DNA of 45,150 bases from positions 1-45,150 of the forward strand of contig CAZJLP010000042.1 of assembly GCA_964546955.1 (NCBI GenBank). The letters are read 5' to 3'. The DNA comes from CAZJLP01 sp964546955 (GTDB lineage Bacteria; Verrucomicrobiota; Verrucomicrobiia; Opitutales; Opitutaceae). The position numbers and the translations under genes were made by a program. A model generated the notes under the pieces. The model did no database searches. It saw nothing but the letters and a program-made list of their open reading frames with translations, and was not told the DNA's origin. Of this stretch, positions 25,487-33,900 are shown in pieces (the stretch's first letter is position 1; every line of letters begins with the position of its first letter).

Positions 25487-26482
25487 ATGATCCTGACTCC
25501 CGACGACATTTCCATTGGCGTGACTATGTACCGGCGCCTCGACTACCTCGAGCAGGCTCTCGCTTCCGCGGTGGAGCAGACGGTGCCGGTCCGGGTGAAA
25601 CTCTACGACGACGGTTGCGAGGATCGCGCCGGTTTGGAGCGCATTCTGAACCGCTTCGGCCCCCGGGTCGAGTATCAGCGCAACACAGGAACGAGGGGCT
25701 TGTTTGAGAACATGAATCGATGTATTTGGGAATCACCTACCCCATGGGTTTCGGTTCTGCACGACGACGACTTGCTGGCGAAAGACTTTGTCGAGCGAAT
25801 TCTCGAGGTGGCTCCCGAGGCGGGCGACTGCGCCCTTTTCTGCGGTGGAAGCGTTTACATCGACCCCGCGGGCAAACCGTATCACCGCACGGGTCCTCCC
25901 GCCGACGTCCGCTGGCGGAGGCTCACGGCGGTGGACTTCGCCCAGCGCACCTGGTTTCCGTTTCCTGGACACCTTTTGCGCACGGCGACCGCGCGGGCGG
26001 TGGGCGGCTTTCCCACCAAGGCGCTCTACACCGGGGACTGGGAGTTATGGTTTCAGCTCGCGCTGGCCGGAGGCGCGGCTCAGCTCGGCGCCGACTTGGG
26101 CTACCATCGGGTGCACCTCGGAGCCGATCGCGGCACCACCGCGGCGGCAAAATCCGGCCGGAAAACGGCGCTCTGCGCGATGCAAGCCAAACGTAATCTC
26201 AATCGGCTGCGCCGTCGGGGCGTAAACGTGGCTTTCGATCGACGGGCTTGGCTCAAGGCTTACGGACCGATGTACCGAGATCTATTGGTCTACGCGTGGA
26301 ATATGCCGCGCTGGTTGCTGCGCTACAATCGGCGGATTTTGCTTCTGGCGAATCCTCCGGGACGATTTTCACGGCTGCTAACGGCGATGTCGCGGCTTTT
26401 CGGTAATCCCGGCATCCGCGCTGCCAGCGTGGCCCGGGCGGCCGCCGAACGCTGCGGCCTGAAAATGCCGCAGACGTTTTGA
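25487..26482 (+). CDS. Glycosyltransferase family 2 (GT-A)
   Basis: I start this 331-aa protein at ATG 25487; TTG 25469 is an alternative. The GT-A fold opens ISIGVTMYRRLDYLEQALAS, has the strand VRVKLYDDGCEDRAG and the metal-binding DXD-type motif VSVLHDDDLLAKDFV. A tail with YTGDWELWFQLALAGGAA matches the GT2 ED/W region. The C-terminal part is basic (QAKRNLNRLRRRGVNVAFDRR) and may lie on the membrane. It probably adds a sugar to a surface polysaccharide or lipid. It follows the lipoate-ligase-like gene by 81 nt. Confidence 0.85.
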   Translation: MILTPDDISIGVTMYRRLDYLEQALASAVEQTVPVRVKLYDDGCEDRAGLERILNRFGPRVEYQRNTGTRGLFENMNRCIWESPTPWVSVLHDDDLLAKDFVERILEVAPEAGDCALFCGGSVYIDPAGKPYHRTGPPADVRWRRLTAVDFAQRTWFPFPGHLLRTATARAVGGFPTKALYTGDWELWFQLALAGGAAQLGADLGYHRVHLGADRGTTAAAKSGRKTALCAMQAKRNLNRLRRRGVNVAFDRRAWLKAYGPMYRDLLVYAWNMPRWLLRYNRRILLLANPPGRFSRLLTAMSRLFGNPGIRAASVARAAAERCGLKMPQTF

Positions 26483-26540
26483 TTCAGCTCAGAGTCGAGA
26501 GCTTAGAGCTAGGAAGCGGAGCGGCGAGAGAGGTTCCGGT

Positions 26541-26627
26541 TTGTCATCCTCGAGCGAAGCGAAGGATCCACTTAGACTCCGCCAGTCCCATCGAACTGGA
26601 TCCTTCGCTTCGATCGAGGATGACAAA
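26541..26627. repeat. REP-like hairpin, copy 2
   Basis: Arms 26541-26570 and 26597-26627 are inverted repeats with one mismatch, carrying the same core (CTCGAGCGAAGCGAAGGATC) as 19993-20075. The 26-nt spacer differs from copy 1. It lies between the convergent GT2 and DUF4412 genes, where it may terminate both. Confidence 0.78.
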
Positions 26628-26674
26628 CACTGGCTGAACAGAGCCGCCTGGTATAGACGCGACTCAGCTCTCAA

Positions 26675-27382
26675 CTACAGCTTCGGGATCGCGCCTTTCA
26701 TGATATCTCCCATGCTCGGCATCTTCTGGTAGCCGGGAGGCGGGACGAAGAGCGAGTCGGGCTGCGCGCTCTTGTCGACGTTCACCACATCCGTCCTGAA
26801 CTCCTCCGGCCCGCCTTCTTTCCCGCGCTGAATCATGCGCAAAGGAAAAGCGTTGTTGTCCCGCATGAATTTCTCCCAGCCCTCCATCTTTTTCTTCCCC
26901 TTCCCTTGGGCAGCCATGAACGCGCCCATTTCCTTGGTCACCCACACTTCCGTCCACTTCCCATAAGAGACGCCCGTGTACTCTTCAGCCTCGATCCCCA
27001 CGATTTTTTCTTTCCGACCGGTCGGCTTGAAATCCGTGTCGCCTTTTTTGGTCATCACCGCAGCCGCATCGGCAGGATCGATTTTCATGACCATGTACAT
27101 CTTCTGATCCCCAGGGATCAGCATGATCATTTCCTTCGTGTCATAATTAAAAATTCCCACAAACGAGCCCTCCTCCTTCTTTTTCTTGTTCGAGTCGGGC
27201 TTCATCTCATAACGCATCTTCGTGCCCTTAATGTGATAGGTGAGCAGCGACTCCGATTTATTTTTCACGTCGGTCATCTTCATCTCGACCTTGCCTTCGA
27301 AGGCGAAGGTCATGGAAACGCTGGCGATCCAAACGAAACAAACCGCGAACACGCGGGAAAAGAGTAGAGAGCGAGTCTTCAT
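26675..27382 (-). CDS. Exported DUF4412-type protein
   Basis: I start this 235-aa protein at ATG 27382 because that gives a clean signal peptide (SLLFSRVFAVCFVWIASVSMTFA). The frame is open upstream to 27523. After cleavage comes a beta-rich domain of the DUF4412/outer-membrane-lipoprotein-like kind, with FEGKVEMKMTDVKNKSESLL, YHIKGTKMRYEM, MIMLIPGDQKMYMVM and GIEAEEYTGVSYGKWTEVWV. A Lys-rich stretch (SNKKKKEE; GKGKKKMEG) and a Pro-rich C terminus follow. Periplasmic, of unknown function; it might bind a lipid. Confidence 0.7.
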   Translation of the reverse strand: MKTRSLLFSRVFAVCFVWIASVSMTFAFEGKVEMKMTDVKNKSESLLTYHIKGTKMRYEMKPDSNKKKKEEGSFVGIFNYDTKEMIMLIPGDQKMYMVMKIDPADAAAVMTKKGDTDFKPTGRKEKIVGIEAEEYTGVSYGKWTEVWVTKEMGAFMAAQGKGKKKMEGWEKFMRDNNAFPLRMIQRGKEGGPEEFRTDVVNVDKSAQPDSLFVPPPGYQKMPSMGDIMKGAIPKL

Positions 27383-27582
27383 TGAGGAGTGTGGTTGTGG
27401 GGCGGGGATCCGCGGCGTCGCAACCCAGAGGGCCACGTCGGCGAACGGGATCTGTCTAACACTTCTTCGCGATTTGACAGCTCGAATTACGGAGATTCCG
27501 GCTGCAAACAAGCGACCGGCCACAGCCGCGACGAGCCCAGCACGAATCCATTGGGTAGCGAGTTAACCCGCGGACTGAGCCG

Positions 27583-28044
27583 TCACTCGATCCGACCTTC
27601 GTCGAAGTCGATCAGGTCGGGTACGCTGCGGATTTCGCCAGCCCGATCCGCGCAGCCCATTGCGGTCAGCGCTTCCTTGAGGAACTCCTGGCCCGCCGGA
27701 GTCATCCCCTTCTGAACCAGGTCGCGATTCCATTTGGCGGCTCGGACATCCTTGGGCAGGAGTTCCGACAATTTTTCTTCCAACTCAGCATCGCTGGTCG
27801 ATTCATGAACAAGCTTTTCCACCGCAGCGGGATCGATCCCGAGATGCAGGCAAAGGAACCGATCGAGACCGCGCTTGTAGTTTTTGGCGTAGCTGGCTGG
27901 AAGGGCGCCATGTTCCTTGACGTACCGGCACTTGGCCAAGAACCGGGGCAAGTACAACAAGCCGGTCGCTGGATGGGGCAAATAAGGCGAAGGCAGGCAC
28001 GTCAATATTTCACCCGTAGAGCCAGGGATCGGTTTGGAAGGCAT
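27583..28044 (-). CDS. DUF5069 domain protein
   Basis: I start this 153-aa protein at ATG 28044 rather than at the TTG at 28110. After a Pro-rich beginning (PSKPIPGSTGEILTCLPSPY) comes LLYLPRFLAKCRYVKEHGAL, a pattern seen in DUF5069 proteins, then YKRGLDRFLCLHLGID, helical segments and the end SVPDLIDFDEGRIE, the typical WDEGR-like tail. The function is unknown. It lies about 100 nt after the Nramp-like gene on the same strand and may be co-transcribed. Confidence 0.68.
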   Translation of the reverse strand: MPSKPIPGSTGEILTCLPSPYLPHPATGLLYLPRFLAKCRYVKEHGALPASYAKNYKRGLDRFLCLHLGIDPAAVEKLVHESTSDAELEEKLSELLPKDVRAAKWNRDLVQKGMTPAGQEFLKEALTAMGCADRAGEIRSVPDLIDFDEGRIE

Positions 28045-28147
28045 GAAAGGAGACAACTGTGGCTTCGGCGGGGGAAGCTCAATCCAGAAGGGGCGCTGCG
28101 GGAGAGGCAAGGCGCCTCAAGCCGACTCCAAATTCAAAGCGTAAAAC

Positions 28148-29494
28148 TCAAAGCCATTTGGCGAGCTGGCTCCACACCTGATAGGCGCCAAGAGCCGTCA
28201 TGAGCAGCGCAGCGATCCACAGGCATATCATCGATATCGGTCCTGCCCGGAGGGTTGTCTCGCGGTTCTTCCGGTGAAAATAGACCGCGGCGCCCGCCAG
28301 AAAAGGAAGCATCAGTCCTTGGCTGACGGCGCCGATGAAAACCAGACTGACCGGCGCGCCAAATGCAATGTATACGCTGGTGAAGGCGATCGCGAGGATC
28401 ACGACGGAGATCTTCACCCAGTGCGTGTGATGAGCCGCGTCGCGATACGTCTTCAACTTGAATACAGTCAAGGCATCCGCGAGAAGCCGGGCGTTGGAGG
28501 CGGTCGCGCCGAAGATCGTCGAATAAAGAACCGCAAACGCGCCGACCAGAAACAAGTAAAAGCTCCACTCGCCAAAGACATCGCGGTACATGAACGAGAG
28601 GGTTTCGATCATCCGCTTGTCTTCGACTTCCATCCCGCGCGCGTGGAGAATCGCGGCCCCCAGCAGGTAGAAAGCAAGCGTGGTCGTCGTATACATTGCG
28701 AAACATGACCAGGCATCAATGCGCATGATTCTCAGCCACCCCCGGGCGCGCTCCTTCCATTCGGCCGATCCGTCGTTTGGACCGGTAAATTTGGCATAAC
28801 CTTTTTCCAGGCACCAATACGGATAATAGGTCAATTCGGAAGCTCCCACGCCAATGAGGCCAAAAGCGCCGAATGCCGTGACGATTTTCTCCGGAAGATG
28901 AAACGAAAAACCGCTCGCAATCTGTGCTCCCGTGACGGCGTATTGCGTTCCTTGCAGTGCCGCCACCGCTACAGCGGTGGCGGCAATAAACACGCCCACG
29001 AGCGCCATTGAGAGCCCCTCGATCAAACGATAGCGGCCCACCACGAGCAGGACTACGCAACTCGCGCTGACGGCGATCGCAATCGAGCCGAGTGAAAGCG
29101 TAACTCCGCCCAATGAAAAAATTGTCGCCACTCCGCCGACAATTCCGGCCACTTGAAAGACCAGCGCCACATACATCGCCAGCCAAAGCCAGACGACCCA
29201 GGACACCACCGCGCGTGGCCCAGGCAGGGAATTCAGCGCATGCAGCGTGGCTCGTCCGTTGAGTATCGTATAGCGGCCCAGCTCGATCTGCACGAAAACC
29301 TTCAGCAAGCAGCCGAGCACAATGAACCACAGCAGTTTGAAGCCTTCTTGGGCGCCAAGCTTCGGAGTGACAATCAATTCGCCCGCGCCGACGATAATCG
29401 CGCTCAAGATCATGCCAGGGCCCAATTGACGTGTAACTCCGCGAAAATCGGTGGGCGCCGGGATGACTTCCGCCGCAGGGGGAGAGGTTGCCAT
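28148..29494 (-). CDS. Nramp-related inner-membrane transporter
   Basis: This 448-aa protein has about eleven hydrophobic helices. The N-terminal motif RQLGPGMILSAIIVGAGELI stands where classical Nramp proteins have DPGN in helix 1. The MPH motif of helix 6 is replaced in the segment GLIGVGASELTYYPYWCLEK. The metal-ligand residues of MntH (Asp, Asn, Met) are thus absent, as in the Nramp-related (NRMT-like) group, some of which carry magnesium. Other signs of the fold are VFVQIELGRYTILNGRATL and FGATASNARLLADAL. The substrate is unknown. The start is ATG 29494. Confidence 0.82.
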   Translation of the reverse strand: MATSPPAAEVIPAPTDFRGVTRQLGPGMILSAIIVGAGELIVTPKLGAQEGFKLLWFIVLGCLLKVFVQIELGRYTILNGRATLHALNSLPGPRAVVSWVVWLWLAMYVALVFQVAGIVGGVATIFSLGGVTLSLGSIAIAVSASCVVLLVVGRYRLIEGLSMALVGVFIAATAVAVAALQGTQYAVTGAQIASGFSFHLPEKIVTAFGAFGLIGVGASELTYYPYWCLEKGYAKFTGPNDGSAEWKERARGWLRIMRIDAWSCFAMYTTTTLAFYLLGAAILHARGMEVEDKRMIETLSFMYRDVFGEWSFYLFLVGAFAVLYSTIFGATASNARLLADALTVFKLKTYRDAAHHTHWVKISVVILAIAFTSVYIAFGAPVSLVFIGAVSQGLMLPFLAGAAVYFHRKNRETTLRAGPISMICLWIAALLMTALGAYQVWSQLAKWL

Positions 29495-29626
29495 GGCTCA
29501 TGATTAGCGAAGCTGTTGCTCGGCAAGCAACGAAAGGTTTATATCGCCATACCAGGGGCCCGATCACGGCGGACGGCCGCACTGCAGTCTTGTGGTGCCC
29601 ATCGGAAAAATCCCTAAGGGAAGGGT

Positions 29627-30601
29627 GTGCCGTGCCGAAACAAGGTTGTGGGCTTTTCGACCGCTTCCTTCCTCCGGACTCTTCCTCCGCTCGTGCGCTT
29701 GGGGAACCGCGCCTGGAGCGGAGCCCGGAAGATATGCCTGCTCGGCTGCTTGACCGTCACGCCCTTCTCGGCGGCTAGCGAATTGTCTCCTGACGCGCTC
29801 CCCACCCCCCATACCCGCGAGAAATTTCGCAGTGTCATGCCGCGCCACATTCGGTCGGACCATCCCGCCATCGCCCCGGTCGCGGACGCGATCCGCGCGG
29901 TGACGACCAAACCGATCGAGCAGATCGTGATGGTGCATGATGTCACCCATCTCTTGGTGGACTTCGACGACGACGAGCGTGTGTACGGAAAGTATGAATA
30001 CCACGCTACGCTCGAAGAAATGCTCGAAAATCGCCGCCGCAACGGCTGGCTCTACCTCCGGGACGACTGCGATGGCCGCTCGGTTTTTGCCGCCCATCTG
30101 CTGGCTGCACTGGGCATCTCCTACAAGTTGCAGGCTTCTTACTGGAAACGACACGCCTGGGTGGTGGCCCGCGTCGACGGCGTCGACTACGATCTCCTGG
30201 ACCTTACGGGTGGCGAACCCGAGACCGACCGTCCCTCCTACCGTTACGTAGGTCGATTCGTGACCCGTGTTTCCAATCCGCCGCCAGGCTTCAATTGGCG
30301 CCGCCGCTGGGCGGAAAACACCCGTCGCAATCTTCAAATTGGATTGCGGCTCGGACTGCTCACGCATGACTCGAAGCCGGGCAAACTTCGCGAACGCTAT
30401 CTCACCGATTGGGTAAAACGATCGCCTGGGGGCGACCGATCTCCCCATGACGAACGGACGCTAACGGCGGCTTTCGCGGCGTTTCCCTTGGGCGAATCGC
30501 TGAGCGCAGGAGTCAACCACGCCATCGCGGCGGCTTCAGAAAAAGCCACCTCACCCAATGGGCTCGCCGCAGCTGCCACTAGCGGCAACCCTGCCAACTA
30601 G
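29627..30601 (+). CDS. Transglutaminase-like cysteine-protease-fold protein
   Basis: This 324-aa protein starts at GTG 29627, preceded by AAGGGAAGGG. It has a signal-like segment (KICLLGCLTVTPFSAAS) after a basic extension, so it is probably exported. The transglutaminase/NlpC-type triad can be seen: Cys in YLRDDCDGRSVFAAHLL, His in YWKRHAWVVARVDG and Asp in DYDLLDLTGG. The N-terminal part (IRAVTTKPIEQIVMVHDVTH) matches transglutaminase-like proteins that trim periplasmic peptides. The C-terminal third is basic then low-complexity. The LamG giant follows after 373 nt; no link can be shown. Confidence 0.72.
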   Translation: MPCRNKVVGFSTASFLRTLPPLVRLGNRAWSGARKICLLGCLTVTPFSAASELSPDALPTPHTREKFRSVMPRHIRSDHPAIAPVADAIRAVTTKPIEQIVMVHDVTHLLVDFDDDERVYGKYEYHATLEEMLENRRRNGWLYLRDDCDGRSVFAAHLLAALGISYKLQASYWKRHAWVVARVDGVDYDLLDLTGGEPETDRPSYRYVGRFVTRVSNPPPGFNWRRRWAENTRRNLQIGLRLGLLTHDSKPGKLRERYLTDWVKRSPGGDRSPHDERTLTAAFAAFPLGESLSAGVNHAIAAASEKATSPNGLAAAATSGNPAN

Positions 30602-30974
30602 TACGTCGCGCGCGAAGGCCGCGAGGCTCGCTCGAGAGACTCGGGGGAACCGCCCCTGTGCAGCAATGCAGCCGCCGGGCTAGAGTCCTCGCAGATAGCT
30701 CGCCACAACGGTGGAGCTCTGGAGCTACACAAACGAAGTGGCACTGGAACTTGTAACGTTTTTGCGATCCGGGAATGGCTGAGTTCAGCTTGAGCGGAAC
30801 GTTGTGTGTAGGGGAAACCCGCAAAGACGGACCCTTTCGGTCGAACCGATTGCGAATCGGGATCGATTCTGATCTCACAACAGTGTCCAGCTCATCCGAG
30901 AGTGACTCGGCGTCCGTAACGTATGTTCGGACTCAGCGTTAATTCTAGGCGGGTGTGCATAGCCCTTCTTTATC
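30602..30974 (+). other. Gene-free, structured leader of the LamG/RHS operon
   Basis: No gene is seen in these 373 nt. Local hairpins include TGCA-GCAA-TGCA (GNRA-type tetraloop, near 30659-30670), GACC-CTTTC-GGTC near 30830-30842 and CCGATT-GCG-AATCGG near 30846-30860. The phrase GGGGAAACCCGCAAAG recalls part of c-di-GMP-I riboswitches, but the rest of that consensus is missing. It may be a long 5' UTR with regulatory structure; no class is assigned. Confidence 0.4.
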
Positions 30975-33900
30975 ATGCGCGTTCTTCTATCCAGCTTCGT
31001 GTTTCTTTTCGCCGTCACGGCCGCGTCGGCACAACCCGCCTTCCTCGAATCCGGCGGACAGGTCGTGATGGAAGCGGAGAACTTCACCACCAGCGTCGCC
31101 GGTACCGGCTCCGCCAATGGCCAGACGTGGAACGCCGTCACGATTACCGGCAGTAGCGGCGGCGCTCGCCAGGCGATGAGCAATACGGGCGTGAACACCA
31201 GCGACACCCTGGTGGGCCCGCGGATGGACTATCGCGTTAAATTCGCGACGACGGGCACGTATTTCATTTGGGTCCGCCTGCGCGGAGCCGGCGCAAGCGA
31301 CAACGCCCTTCACGCAGGTTTGAACGGCACAGCGGCCACGCTCGGAAGCGCGGGTATGTCCACCGGTACATCGTACAACTCCTGGCAGTGGAAAAGGACC
31401 AAGGAGAATAATGCCGTGGTGAGCGTGAATGTCTCCACGGTGGGATATCACACGGTGAACCTTTGGATGCGCGAAGACGGCGTGGTCGCCGACAAAATCA
31501 TTCTGACGACCAATGCGTCGTTCGCGTCACCCGGAACAGGCACGGGCCCCGCCCAAAGTGCGAAAGAGGAATCGACTCCGCCCACGGCTCCCACCGCCTT
31601 GGCTTCCTCGGCGAAAACCGCGACGTCTTTCACTCTGACCTGGGATGCCTCGACCGACAACGTGGCGGTTACCGGATACGAAGTTTTCCGAAACGGCACG
31701 TCGATTGGGACCACCCCTGCCACTCCTCGGACCTTCAACGTCACGGGCCTGACCGCGTCCACCTCCTACAACATGACCGTGAAAGCGCGGGACGCGGTTG
31801 GCAATTGGTCGGCCGCGAGCGCCACTTTGCCGGTAACGACCAATGCCGCTTCGAACCAGGCGCCGGTGGCCACGCTGACGGCGCCTCCCGCCAATGCGCG
31901 GTTCACGCTGCCGACCTCGATCGACGTCACGGCCACCGCGACGGATTCGGATGGCACGATTGCCAAGGTGGAGTTTTTCAATGGCGCAACCAAGCTGGGC
32001 GAAGACCTGACTTCGCCGTTCGCTTACATCTGGGCTCCGACCGTGCCCGGAATGGCGACACTCACGGCTCGGGCCACGGATAACCTCGGCCTTGTCGGGA
32101 CGTCTGCTTCGGTGGCGGTTCGCCTCCTGCCGGGGCTTCCCTACTCGGCCGACTTTGAAGCCTCTGAATCGTACGCGGTCGGATCGCTTCACAATCAGCG
32201 CGGGTGGATCGTTTTTGCCGGGGCCGCTCAGGTTTCCGCAACGGGGGCTGCCGCCGCAAACGGCACGCAGAGCGTTATCCTGAGTACGGGCGTAGTGCCC
32301 GCGGAAATCGATCAGGAGTTTGGACCAGGCGCCACTAATCCGCCCGTCGTCTACGTCGACCTTTTCGCAAAACCCGTTGCGGGCGGCGACCTGGCCAGCG
32401 CGACGCTGTTTGACCTCGATGCGGGCCAGCTCGCGTTCGTGAAATCGGGCTCCTTCGGCCAATTTTACGCTCTCAATGGGGATGGCGCCGGCAGCGGAAC
32501 CTGGACTGCTCTAACGGCTTCCGTGCCGATCGACGCGAACAACGTCGCGAATGCCTGGCAGCGCATCACGGCCCGGATCAACTACACGGCCAAGACGTGG
32601 GATTTGTATTTAAACAGCCAGCTCATCGCCGTCGACCTGCGATTCCGGCTCAACGCTTCAACCTACTACTCGTGGTTCTCACTCAAAGGGCACTCCCTCT
32701 CCAGCGCTCAGTTGGACGACTTTTATGCCGCCCCCACCAATCCCCTCTTCGCCGATGCGGACGACGATGGCATGGACGACGCCTGGGAGTCGCAATATGG
32801 GCTTTCAACCTCCTCCAACGATCGAGCGGGTGACCTCGACGGCGACGGCTTATCGAATGTCGCCGAATACCAACTGCGTTCGCATCCCGGCAACGTCGAC
32901 TCGGACGGCGATGGGTTGATCGACAGCGACGAGGTGACGCGAGGCACAAACATCTCCAACGCCGACTCCGATGGAGACTCGGTCAAGGATGGCCTGGAAA
33001 TCGCGCTCGGCACGAATCCGCTGGTGGCCGACAGTTCGAACGTGCCGGTCGCTGGATTGCGACTCTTCTTGCACGCGGGACCAGGGACGACTGCGTTGTC
33101 GGGTGGGTCCGTGCGGACGTGGCTGGATCAATCTGGCCGCGGCAATCACGCCAGCCAGCCGACCGGCGCCTGGCAACCGACGTTGGTCGCGGGAGCGATC
33201 AATGGACGCGCTGCGGTCCGTTTCGACGGCACCGATGACACCTTTAGCCTCGCGAACTTCATGGGTCAGCCGACCGCAGCGACCGCGGGCGAAGTATTTG
33301 TGGTTTTGAAAACCGGAACCACGCCGGCCGAAGCCCGCAAGGCCTACGGATTTGGCGGACAATGGAGCACGATGTATCCCTGGAATGGCAGAATCAACGA
33401 CGACTTCGGCAGCAACCAGAGCTACGATCTCGGGTTGGCTCCGAAGCCGGTCACAGAATGGCACATTTACAATGCCAGTGCCCGCGCGGGCGAATTCACG
33501 GCCAGTGTGGACGGCACGCCTTTCTATTCTCGCGCCGCCAATGTGGTGGCTTTCTCGACCGCTCCGACGATCGGATCAGGCGTCGGCGGGTACCACTACC
33601 AAGGCGATATCGCGGAATTGCTCGTGTACGATATCATGCTCTCGGATGTCGATCGCATGGCGGTCAACTCGTACTTGGCTGCCAAATACGGTTTCACCGG
33701 ACCCGCCTCGCCGGCTCCGGGCGATTTGACCGCCTCCCCGCTCTCCCCGACGCAAGTCAGCCTGGACTGGACGACGGTGTTGCCGGAAACGCCGCTCGTT
33801 GCGTCGATCGAACGGCAGATTTCAGGTGGTCCCTGGGTTGTAGTGACAGAAGTTGCGCAAGCCCAAAGTTACATCGATCGCGGCCTCAATCCCGGATCGA

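Noticed and set aside
30780..30865. c-di-GMP-I riboswitch
   Set aside because: Only a short phrase (GGGGAAACCCGCAAAG) matches; the second conserved strand and the third stem are not found by eye.
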